Source of the DNA: Lysobacteraceae bacterium | Lineage (GTDB): Bacteria > Pseudomonadota > Gammaproteobacteria > Xanthomonadales > Xanthomonadaceae | Direction of reading: 5' to 3' | Assembly: GCA_028293685.1 (NCBI GenBank) | Contig: JAQGOI010000081.1 | Coordinates: 1-5,884 of the forward strand | DNA: 5,884 nt | Part shown: positions 1 through 4,961 of the stretch, piece after piece | Layout of the letters: each line of letters begins with the position of its first letter | How positions within the stretch are numbered: the stretch's first letter is position 1 | Translations under genes and position numbers: made by a program | Notes under the pieces: model-generated | Databases searched by the model: none | Seen by the model: the letters and a program-made list of their open reading frames with translations, nothing else | What the model was told of the DNA's origin: nothing

Positions 1-62
1 GAACCCGCCGACACGGTGCCGGCGGCGAGGAGCAGGACGAGCGGAAAGCGGGATCGGATCAC
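1..62 (-). CDS. Partial exported protein, N-terminal signal peptide only
   Basis: Read on the minus strand from a GTG at 62-60, the sequence gives MIRSRFPLVLLLAAGTVSAG and runs off the left edge. This is a textbook Sec signal peptide: two arginines at the N-terminus, a hydrophobic core (PLVLLLAAG) and a likely signal peptidase I site after VSA. The frame is closed upstream by a TAG at 95-93, so the start must lie in 95-60. GTG at 62 is the best candidate because a GGGGA purine run lies about 9 bases upstream. The mature protein is not in the window, so its function cannot be named; it is expected to act in the periplasm, outer membrane or outside the cell. The gene is divergent from the beta-lactamase-family gene, with the REP array between them. 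Confidence 0.62.
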   Translation of the reverse strand, partial: MIRSRFPLVLLLAAGTVSAG

Positions 63-91
63 GGCGCAGGTTCCCCAGGGATGGTGCGTCG

Positions 92-120
92 ACTATAGCC
101 ATCCGGTGAGGGGCGCAACC
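92..120 (-). promoter_or_regulatory. Candidate sigma70-type promoter for the left-edge gene
   Basis: On the minus strand, TATAGT at 97-92 resembles a -10 box. GGTTGC/TTGCGC at 120-113 offers a weak -35 at 15-17 bases spacing. The implied transcription start is near 85, leaving a leader of about 23 bases before the GTG at 62. The -10 match is good and the -35 is poor. This is a pattern match only. Confidence 0.35.
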
Positions 121-213
121 CTCCCAAATGTCCTGCCGCGCCGCGATTGCACTGGCTCGCTTGCAGCCGCGTGCCGCCGCGCGCTGGGAGTTCTGGCGAC
201 GGGCGGGGAAGAG

Positions 214-239
214 CTCGCGGCTGTAAGCCGCTCCTACGA
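214..239 (+). repeat. REP unit 1 core (diverged)
   Basis: GCGGCT-GTA-AGCCGC (217-231) forms a perfect 6-bp stem, followed by TCCTACGA. The stem sequence differs from units 2 and 4 at paired positions, so pairing is kept. Confidence 0.75.
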
Positions 240-289
240 ACAGCGGTGACGTCGTTGGAAATGCGAAGCCCACGTCTCGCGGGGTTCTG

Positions 290-315
290 GTCGCGACTTA
301 CGTCGCTCCTACAGG
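290..315 (+). repeat. REP unit 2 core
   Basis: Core GTCGCGACTTACGTCGCTCC followed by TACAGG. The stem is GCGAC/GTCGC with a TTAC loop. Confidence 0.85.
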
Positions 316-361
316 GGCTGTGTATCGCTGGATTGAATGGCTCCTTCTAGGCGAGGTTTCC

Positions 362-387
362 ATCACGGCTAAGGCCGCTCCCTCAAA
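362..387 (+). repeat. REP unit 3 core (most diverged)
   Basis: ATCACGGCTAAGGCCGCTCC followed by CTCAAA. The stem is CGGC/GCCG (366-377) with a TAAG loop. It is recognised by its spacing, by the shared GCTCC tail, and by the following GATCGGTTGTGT, which also follows the REP core at 4814. Confidence 0.65.
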
Positions 388-437
388 GGATCGGTTGTGT
401 CGACGAAATGTAGAACCCCGCCTTGGCCGGGCTTTAT

Positions 438-463
438 GTCGCGACTTCCGTCGCTCCCACAGG
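438..463 (+). repeat. REP unit 4 core
   Basis: Core GTCGCGACTTCCGTCGCTCC followed by CACAGG, nearly identical to the core at 4889. An open frame running through this unit would add a 65-residue extension to the downstream gene (VATSVAPTG is the translated repeat). That extension is not genuine. Confidence 0.85.
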
Positions 464-617
464 ATCTGAGGACAACGGACTTTGTTGCATTGCGGCAACC
501 GTCGTCCCCGCGGGTTTCATGATCGAATGCAACCTGCCGCTGGAGTGCACCGGCTCCGAAACGGCCGTCTTCCGTCGATTGACGCGTTGCCTCTCGAACT
601 CCTACGAGGATGCTTCC
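464..617. other. Leader region of the beta-lactamase-family gene, no clear promoter
   Basis: There are 154 bases between the last REP core and the ATG at 618. A TTGACG at 579-584 resembles a -35, but the matching -10 position falls on the ribosome binding site (about 602-607), so it is unlikely to serve this gene. A 7-bp inverted repeat GTTGCAT (484-490)/ATGCAAC (527-533) encloses about 36 bases and may be chance. I see no riboswitch or convincing operator. Confidence 0.4.
606..610 (+). promoter_or_regulatory. Ribosome binding site that fixes the start at 618
   Basis: GAGGA lies 7 bases before ATG 618. This spacing, plus the signal peptide that begins exactly at this ATG, argues against the in-frame upstream start inside the REP unit. 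Confidence 0.75.
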
Positions 618-2285
618 ATGCGCCTGTTCGCACCGATCGTCGTACTGCTCAGCCTGTGTGCGGCTCCGCTACAGGCGGCGCCACCCAGTTCCGCCGACAT
701 TGCCCGCTACGCCAGGCAACTGCTGGTCGACAGTTATCCGTCGAATGGCCCGGGAGCGGCCGTCATCGTCGCGCATGGCAACAAGGTTCTGTTTCGTGCA
801 GCGCGCGGTGAAAGCGACCTTGTGCCCGCCAAGGCCTTGTCCGCGGGCGACCTCTTCGAAATCGGGTCGATCACCAAGCAGTTCACCGCTGCCGGCGTGT
901 TGAAGCTGGTGGAGGCCGGCAAGATCTCGCTCGACGATCCGCTGTCGAAATACGTCAAGGACTATCCCAACGGCGACAACGTCACCTTGCGCGAACTGCT
1001 CAACCACACGGCCGGGCTCAAGGACTACACCGAGCTTCCGGGGTTTATGGACTCCCCGCTCCAAAGTGATGTGACGACTGCGCAGCTGATCGACACGTTC
1101 AAGAACGAGAAGCCTGAATTTGCGCCGGGTACCGACTGGCGGTACGACAGTTCCGGGTATGTGCTGCTCGGCGCCGTGATCGAGTCGGTGACGGGGATGC
1201 CTTGGCACGCGTACCTGAAACAGGCGTTGTTCCAGCCGCTCGGAATGACCAACACGGGCTATGGCGACGATCCCGCGTTTGTCGCACGGCGCGTGCACGG
1301 TTACGTGTTGTCGGATGGAAAGATCGTTCCTTCGAAGACAATCAGCCTGAGCCAGCCCAGCGCCGCGGGTGCGTTGGTGTCCAATGTCGATGACCTGCTG
1401 AAGTGGACGCGCGCGCTGCACGGCGGTCGCGTGCTCGACCACACGCTCTATCAGGAGATGATCACGCCCAGTGGCAAGGCCATCGCCGGGCACTACGGCT
1501 TCGGCATCGACCACGACACCCTGCGCGGCACCGACATGCTGCAGCACGGCGGCAGCATCTTCGGCACCAACAGCTTTGGGTTGTACCTGCCGCGGGACAA
1601 GCTGACCGTGATCGTGCTGAACAACCAGGAGGGCGAAATCCCACGCAGCAATGACGCGGAAACCCTTGCGCGCAGGATTGCCGCCTATGCCATTGGAAAA
1701 CCCTACCCGGACAGAAAGGCGATCGCCGTCGATCCGGCCACGCTCAAGGCGTATGAGGGCGTCTATCGCACCGACGACAAGACCACCCGTGTCGTGCGCG
1801 TGGTGAATGGTGTGCTCACGTCGCAACGCACGGGCTCGCCGCGGTATGTGCTGATCCCGATCGCCAAGGACGACTTCCTGTTCGACGGTGTGCTGTCGCG
1901 TCTGGCATTCGACCGAAACGCTGTCGGTGCCGTGGTGAGCATGCATTTCTTCCTCAACGACGAGGGCGAGGGTCAGGTCGCCACACGCACCGACGCACCA
2001 CTGCCGCCCGACCGCGTCGCGGTGACACTGCCCCGCGCGGCGCTCGAACGCGTCGTCGGCAACTACAAATCCAAAGACATGGGACTGCACGTGTTCATCA
2101 CCGGCGACAAGCTGCAGGCGCAACTGGAAGGGCAACCGGCTGCGGATCTGTTCGCGGCATCGCCGGACAGCTTCTTCATGACGGTGGTGGACGCCACGCT
2201 GGATTTCGCCCCCGCGCATGGTGTGCCGGAGACAGTCACGCTGCATCAGGGGAACGACACCATCCGTTTCGATCGAACGCCTTGA
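618..2285 (+). CDS. Secreted serine beta-lactamase/esterase-family (S12-like) protein
   Basis: The 555-residue protein begins with a Sec signal peptide (MRLFAPIVVLLSLCAAPLQA, cleavage near residue 20). The beta-lactamase/transpeptidase-like domain spans about 25-360. It contains the SxxK motif S84-I-T-K87 (nucleophile and general base), a YxN-position motif that reads Y176-D-S178, and H310-G-G, replacing the KTG triad as is usual in esterase/peptidase-type members. Typical family landmarks are LLNHTAGL (127-134) and QPLGM (206-210). Residues about 373-460 and 472-553 look like two successive small barrel-like domains of the kind often fused to this family (EGVYR and GNYKS starts). It should act in the periplasm or outside. 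Family members include D-aminopeptidases, esterases and non-drug-hydrolysing lactamase relatives, so substrate cannot be assigned. True antibiotic hydrolysis is unlikely but not excluded. The extended frame from 423 is rejected because it translates a REP repeat. Confidence 0.93.
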   Translation: MRLFAPIVVLLSLCAAPLQAAPPSSADIARYARQLLVDSYPSNGPGAAVIVAHGNKVLFRAARGESDLVPAKALSAGDLFEIGSITKQFTAAGVLKLVEAGKISLDDPLSKYVKDYPNGDNVTLRELLNHTAGLKDYTELPGFMDSPLQSDVTTAQLIDTFKNEKPEFAPGTDWRYDSSGYVLLGAVIESVTGMPWHAYLKQALFQPLGMTNTGYGDDPAFVARRVHGYVLSDGKIVPSKTISLSQPSAAGALVSNVDDLLKWTRALHGGRVLDHTLYQEMITPSGKAIAGHYGFGIDHDTLRGTDMLQHGGSIFGTNSFGLYLPRDKLTVIVLNNQEGEIPRSNDAETLARRIAAYAIGKPYPDRKAIAVDPATLKAYEGVYRTDDKTTRVVRVVNGVLTSQRTGSPRYVLIPIAKDDFLFDGVLSRLAFDRNAVGAVVSMHFFLNDEGEGQVATRTDAPLPPDRVAVTLPRAALERVVGNYKSKDMGLHVFITGDKLQAQLEGQPAADLFAASPDSFFMTVVDATLDFAPAHGVPETVTLHQGNDTIRFDRTP

Positions 2286-2482
2286 GATAGCGACCCGAAC
2301 CGTCCGGCTCCACGCGGTCTTCCATGAGCGCGTCGCTGGCCGCTGATCTTCCAGGAACTCGCGGGTGAAGCGGTCCTGCAGATTGCAACTAACGGCGCGG
2401 CGTATGCATGCGGCCGAGCACGATCGCCATGGCCGCGGCGCCCAGCGATTTCACCAGCACCGGATGCTGAGCGTAGGAACGC
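2286..2482. other. Convergent intergenic gap with possible minus-strand coding relics
   Basis: The gap lies between two convergent genes, and no strong terminator hairpin with a T-tract is visible. Two minus-strand stretches look more coding-like than expected. One ends at TAG 2391-2389 and reads YAQHPVLVKSLGAAAMAIVL then GRMHTPRR. It overlaps the transporter stop in another frame. The other, around 2282-2343, reads SDALMEDRVEPDGSGRYLK after a possible frameshift from LQDRFTREFLED (about 2380-2345). Neither has a start or a recognised family. They may be decayed gene ends or GC-driven chance. Confidence 0.25.
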
Positions 2483-3343
2483 TTACGCGCGATCGCGAAG
2501 CGGAGTTGCCCGCAACAGCGCCAGCAGCACGCCACCAATGACCGCGACGCCGGCCACCAGCAGTTGCACGGTCACGGCTTCGCCGAGCAGCAATGCACCA
2601 GCGGCGGCGGCGAGGATCGGCACGCTCAACTGCACGATGCCGGCGGTCATCGCACCGAGCGCAGGCAGCGCGGAATACCAGATGGCGTAGCCGATGCCCG
2701 AGGCGAGCGCTCCGGAAGCGATCGCATAGAGCACGCCGTCGCGATCGGCGTGGCTCGGGTGGAACAGCGCCAGCACGACCAGCGCCATCGGCACGGTGCG
2801 CATGAAATTGCCCGCGGTGGCCGTTGTCGCATCGCCCGAGCGCTTTCCGCGCAGCGAATAGATGCCCCACGCGATGCCTGCCGCCAACATTGACAGCGCA
2901 CTGCCGATCGAAATGGCTTGACCGCCCGGCGCCGACTGCCTCGGCCACAGCAACCAGGCGAGGCCCGCGGCGGCAAGCAGCAGCCCGACCAGCTGCCAGC
3001 GATTCAATCGTTCGCCCGCATGCAGACCGTGTCCGAGCATCGTGACCTGGACGGCCCCGAACAGCAGCAATGCCCCGGCCCCAGCGGGTAACCCGACATA
3101 GGCCAGCGAAAACCCGATGGCGTAGGCGAACAAGGCCAGCGCTGACACCCAGTTCCCGCCCGGTCGCTGGCCGCGGAACCACAGGATGCAGCCGAGCATG
3201 ACCGCCCCGGACAACAGCCGGATCGTGGTGAAGGAAACGGGATCGATCAATGCGGTGCGCAATGCCAGCCGGCACAGGATGGAATTGGCTGCAAACGCTG
3301 CCAACGCGAGGCCGGTCAGGATCAGGACGGTGGGTCGAGCCAT
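2483..3343 (-). CDS. EamA/DMT-superfamily inner-membrane transporter
   Basis: A 286-residue, strongly hydrophobic protein with about ten predicted membrane helices arranged as two EamA-type halves (about 5-135 and 145-280). Each half ends with the family's Gly-Glu signature: G110-E111 (LHAGERLN) and G254-E255 (LLLGEAVT). A proline-containing helix (VQLSVPILA, 238-246) precedes the second. Length is normal for the family (about 280-300). It probably exports or exchanges a small metabolite across the inner membrane; substrate cannot be inferred. The start is firm because an in-frame TGA overlaps the ATG directly upstream (TGAATG), and GGAA lies 5 bases before it. It is convergent with the beta-lactamase-family gene and divergent from the DUF4242 gene. 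Confidence 0.92.
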   Translation of the reverse strand: MARPTVLILTGLALAAFAANSILCRLALRTALIDPVSFTTIRLLSGAVMLGCILWFRGQRPGGNWVSALALFAYAIGFSLAYVGLPAGAGALLLFGAVQVTMLGHGLHAGERLNRWQLVGLLLAAAGLAWLLWPRQSAPGGQAISIGSALSMLAAGIAWGIYSLRGKRSGDATTATAGNFMRTVPMALVVLALFHPSHADRDGVLYAIASGALASGIGYAIWYSALPALGAMTAGIVQLSVPILAAAAGALLLGEAVTVQLLVAGVAVIGGVLLALLRATPLRDRA

Positions 3344-3362
3344 TCAGGTTCCGGTCCTTGTC

Positions 3363-3378
3363 GTTGCGCCTGCGCAAC
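3363..3378. promoter_or_regulatory. Perfect dyad upstream of the transporter, possible operator
   Basis: GTTGCGCCTGCGCAAC is a perfect 7-bp inverted repeat with a 2-base centre, 20 bases upstream of the transporter ATG. It could be an operator or a leader hairpin. The half-site GCGCAAC recurs at 3468-3474, next to the palindrome CAACGCGTTG (3471-3480). Another inverted repeat, ACCGG-ACGAG-CCGGT, lies at 3427-3441. All three sit in the 172-base divergent gap. GC-rich DNA produces such dyads by chance. Confidence 0.35.
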
Positions 3379-3505
3379 CTCCGTGGACTGGCCCATCATG
3401 CACGAGCGCGCAAGGTCGTATTCGTTACCGGACGAGCCGGTTCCGCGGATGCCGTCCTGCGAAGGTGGCGCAACGCGTTGTTCCAGTGACGCCAGACGTT
3501 GCAAT

Positions 3506-3510
3506 GGAGG
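3506..3510 (+). promoter_or_regulatory. Strong Shine-Dalgarno for the DUF4242 gene
   Basis: GGAGG lies 5 bases before ATG 3516, so 3516 is preferred over the in-frame ATG at 3504, which overlaps this site. Confidence 0.8.
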
Positions 3511-3515
3511 ATCCG

Positions 3516-3794
3516 ATGCGTAAGTTCCTGATCGAGCGCGACCTGCCCGGCGCCGGGCAGTTGAGCCAGGCGCAATTCCGCCAGCTCGCCAAGCGGTCGT
3601 GCAATGTCCTGCGCGACCTGGGTTGCGACATCCAGTGGATCGAAAGCTACGTCACCGGCGACAAGCTGTATTGCGTGTACCTGGCCCAGGATGCCGAACT
3701 GATCCGCGAGCACGCCCGGCTCGGTGGATTTCCCTGCAATACCGTCTCGGCCATCGAGCACATCATCGATCCGATTTCGGCGGAGTCGCCCTGA
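3516..3794 (+). CDS. DUF4242 family protein (SCO4226-like, putative nickel-binding)
   Basis: A 92-residue cytoplasmic protein of the family's usual length (about 90). It carries the whole family pattern: MRKFLIERDLPGAG at the N-terminus, K27-R-S-C29, I39-Q-W41 and S44-Y45, D49-K-L-Y-C53, and R64-E-H-A67 followed by G70-G-F-P73. A ferredoxin-like alpha/beta fold is expected. The Streptomyces relative SCO4226 has been described as nickel-binding, but most members have no known role, so metal binding here is inference. C29, C53 and H66 are obvious candidates for function. C37 and C74 look extra relative to my recollection of the family. It is followed after 31 bases by a membrane-anchored coiled-coil gene on the same strand, suggesting an operon. 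Confidence 0.9.
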   Translation: MRKFLIERDLPGAGQLSQAQFRQLAKRSCNVLRDLGCDIQWIESYVTGDKLYCVYLAQDAELIREHARLGGFPCNTVSAIEHIIDPISAESP

Positions 3795-3825
3795 CAGGCT
3801 GGTGCGCCCAAACGGGAATGCCTCG

Positions 3826-4425
3826 TTGAACCAGGCACTGATCGACTTCGCGATCCAGACATTGTCCGGGATGGTCGCCGTGTTCGTCGGCATTTGGCTT
3901 GCGCTCCAGGTCGAGAAGCGCAAGCGCGTGCAGGACGCCCGGGAGCAGGCCGAGCAATCGACCGTCCAGCTCGACCGGGCCATGCAGAGCATGCTCGGCA
4001 GCGTGATCAAGAACATGGCCGAAGCCAAGCGCATCCTTGGCGTGCTCGATCGCAAGACCTTCATCGGCCTCATCCATGAAGGCCTCGAAAGCGCGGTCTG
4101 GGACGCCACGCAGGCCCAGTTCATCGAGCTTTGCGGGAGTGTCGACAAGCGCGTGCTGTTCGCGCAGTTCTTCAACCAGGTGCGGCACCTGCAGTCGTTC
4201 TGCGACTTCCACCGGAACCTGCAACTGGTACTGGCGGGTGCGGCCGACCAGACGGACGCGCAGATGGCGATCATCCGCCGTGATGCGGACACCCAGTTGA
4301 AGGAGCTGGTTGAGGAACTGTCGTTCTGCGGCAGGCTGCTGATCGGCGACTACGGGATGCCGGTGCATCGCAGGCTGCTGGGCATGAAACCGGCGGCTTC
4401 CGACAACGCAACGCACCCTGCGTGA
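3826..4425 (+). CDS. Membrane-anchored helical/coiled-coil protein, function unknown
   Basis: I do not recognise the family. From a TTG start the protein is 199 residues. One transmembrane helix lies near the N-terminus (about 6-27, ALIDFAIQTLSGMVAVFVGI and on). It is followed by a basic stop-transfer KRKR (31-34) and a long charged helix rich in Q, E and A (about 29-75) that looks like a coiled coil. The rest is helical, with three cysteines (C103, C126, C168). The basic side suggests that the bulk is cytoplasmic. Start choice is uncertain: GTG 3802 is also in frame, but TTG 3826 has GGGA about 9 bases upstream and puts the membrane helix at the N-terminus. A three-codon ATG-CCT-CGT-TGA overlaps the TTG. 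It lies 31 bases after the DUF4242 gene, probably co-transcribed, and is convergent with the mutase fragment. Confidence 0.82.
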   Translation: MNQALIDFAIQTLSGMVAVFVGIWLALQVEKRKRVQDAREQAEQSTVQLDRAMQSMLGSVIKNMAEAKRILGVLDRKTFIGLIHEGLESAVWDATQAQFIELCGSVDKRVLFAQFFNQVRHLQSFCDFHRNLQLVLAGAADQTDAQMAIIRRDADTQLKELVEELSFCGRLLIGDYGMPVHRRLLGMKPAASDNATHPA

Positions 4426-4444
4426 GGCGCTCCGTTGCAGCGAC

Positions 4445-4460
4445 GCCGTCCATGGACGGC
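4445..4460. terminator. Perfect 16-bp palindrome between convergent genes
   Basis: GCCGTCCATGGACGGC sits between two 3' ends, 20 bases after the coiled-coil gene stop and immediately before the mutase fragment stop. Position and symmetry suit a bidirectional terminator or mRNA-end hairpin. Neither side has a T-tract, so a classical intrinsic terminator is not shown. Confidence 0.35.
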
Positions 4461-4461
4461 A

Positions 4462-4734
4462 TCACATGTTGCGGCGGTATTCGCCCCCGACTTCATACAG
4501 GGCATGGCTGATCTGCCCCAGCGAATGCGTCTTGACCGCTTCCATCAGGCTGGCGAAGACGTTCCGGCGCTCGCGCGCGGTCGCCTGCAGCGGCTTGAGT
4601 CCGTCGCCGGCAAAGGCATTGCGGTTGCCCTGGTAGATCGCGACATTCCCAATCTGCTGGCCCTTTTCGCTTTCGGTTGAACGGATCAGCTCGATCTCGG
4701 TGACGATGTCGCCGGCGTGCTCCTTGGGCAGGAA
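4462..4734 (-). pseudogene. icmF: C-terminal fragment of IcmF-type (isobutyryl/methylmalonyl) acyl-CoA mutase
   Basis: Read on the minus strand, 90 codons from TTC 4734 to ATG-TGA at 4467-4462 give FLPKEHAGDIVTEIELIRST, then ESEKGQQIGNVAIYQ, and end in SLGQISHALYEVGGEYRRNM. This is the conserved C-terminus of the fused B12-dependent acyl-CoA mutase IcmF, in which the mutase domain is last. The full protein has over 1000 residues, so more than 90% is missing. Similarity starts at the phenylalanine of the family's TFLPKEH motif. Upstream of 4735 the frame reads unrelated CSLCRPL and meets a TGA at 4764-4762. There is no start codon or ribosome binding site, so the fragment should be inactive. 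No internal stop or frameshift is seen, suggesting recent truncation. The alternative is that the 5' part moved elsewhere by rearrangement, or an assembly join. Confidence 0.88.
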
Positions 4735-4735
4735 A

Positions 4736-4760
4736 GAGCAAAGGGGACGGAGGCAGTTGA
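4736..4760 (+). mobile_element. Breakpoint-flanking motif, possible end of a mobile element
   Basis: Directly beyond the last mutase codon lies AGCAAAGGGGACGGAGGC, then AGTTGATT. An AAAGGGGACGGAGG block resembles sequences I recall beside REP-associated tyrosine transposase (RAYT) or IS200-like genes in gammaproteobacteria. No transposase remains here. The attribution is from memory and unverified. Confidence 0.3.
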
Positions 4761-4813
4761 TTCACCAACGGATGCAAACAAGCCGCCTTGGCATCTTCCG
4801 CTTGGGGGCTTCT

Positions 4814-4837
4814 ATCGCGACTTACGTCGCTCCCACA
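4814..4837 (+). repeat. REP unit 5 core
   Basis: ATCGCGACTTACGTCGCTCC followed by CACA. The stem is GCGAC/GTCGC with a TTAC loop. Confidence 0.82.
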
Positions 4838-4865
4838 AAAGATCGGTTGTGTTGTCGATATGCAG

Positions 4866-4888
4866 AGCCCCGCCTGGGCGGGGCTTTT
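4866..4888 (+). terminator. Terminator-like GC hairpin with T-tract inside the REP linker
   Basis: AGCCCCGC-CTGG-GCGGGGCT is a perfect 8-bp stem with a 4-base loop, and the stem's last T begins TTTT (4885-4888) on the plus strand. By shape it is an intrinsic terminator reading rightwards. However, no plus-strand gene ends nearby, and the neighbouring genes are on the minus strand, where there is no T-tract. It is probably a structural part of the repeat unit that could also block transcription. Confidence 0.5.
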
Positions 4889-4914
4889 GTCGCGACTTCC
4901 ATCGCTCCCACAGG
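4889..4914 (+). repeat. REP unit 6 core
   Basis: GTCGCGACTTCCATCGCTCC followed by CACAGG. It matches the core at 438 except for one base in the right arm of the stem (GTCGC to ATCGC), which removes or weakens the closing inner pair. Confidence 0.82.
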
Positions 4915-4961
4915 AGTGGCGAGATTCTGGGGGAGCGACGATTTACTTCGTGCTTCGGCGG

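Larger units (their letters stand above)
214..463 (+). repeat. Tandem array of four REP-like hairpin units, period about 74 bp
   Basis: Four related cores begin at about 214, 290, 362 and 438, spaced 76, 72 and 76 bases apart. Each core has a short inverted repeat (GCGAC-TTAC-GTCGC type) followed by GCTCC(C/T)(A/T)CA. The linkers between cores contain a second, GC-rich and partly self-complementary segment such as CCCCGCCTTGGCCGGG, ahead of the next core. Units one and three are diverged in sequence but keep the stem. The array fills most of the gap between two divergent genes that both encode exported proteins. Family placement as a Xanthomonadaceae REP/BIME-type element is from recall. No transposase is present in the window. 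Confidence 0.85.
4785..4914 (+). repeat. Second REP array: two cores with linker hairpins
   Basis: Cores at 4814-4837 and 4889-4914 are 75 bases apart. The stretch 4837-4915 aligns along its full length with 385-464 in the first array, including the linker GATCGGTTGTGT, the GC-rich hairpin and the core, at roughly 80% identity by eye. A weaker linker hairpin (AAGCC...GGGCTT, about 4785-4809) precedes the first core. The array sits between the mutase fragment and the M29-type gene. Confidence 0.82.

Noticed and set aside
16..249. 77-codon plus-strand frame at the left edge
   Set aside because: It runs antisense to the signal peptide gene and then through REP DNA; no coding signature.
214..463. 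CRISPR-like array
   Set aside because: The repeats are imperfect hairpin cores and the linkers are related to each other, not unique spacers. No cas gene is present.
579..607. TTGACG with a -10-like CTACGA as promoter for the gene at 618
   Set aside because: The -10 would overlap the ribosome binding site and leave almost no leader.
423..617. 65-residue N-terminal extension of the beta-lactamase-family protein
   Set aside because: It begins inside a REP unit and translates the repeat. ATG 618 has a good GAGGA site and starts a proper signal peptide.
669..2246. 525-codon open frame antisense to the beta-lactamase-family gene
   Set aside because: It mirrors the sense gene in GC-rich DNA, is rich in R, H and Q, and shows no recognisable domain or start context.
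2451..3377. 308-codon minus-strand frame overlapping the transporter
   Set aside because: Arginine-rich shadow of the transporter, which in the other frame has clear membrane helices and family motifs.
3322..3504. 60-codon TTG-started frame upstream of and overlapping the transporter start (possible leader peptide)
   Set aside because: No ribosome binding site, unconvincing third-base pattern and no recognisable motif. A leader role cannot be supported.
3396..4292. 298-codon minus-strand frame across the DUF4242 and coiled-coil genes
   Set aside because: Antisense shadow. Both plus-strand genes have better composition, and the first matches a known family.
3763..4416. 217-codon minus-strand frame antisense to the coiled-coil gene
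   Set aside because: Composition is H/Q/R-rich as expected for a shadow. The plus-strand frame gives a coherent membrane helix plus coiled coil.
4435..4680. 81-codon plus-strand frame
   Set aside because: It is antisense to the mutase fragment, whose minus-strand reading is unambiguous.
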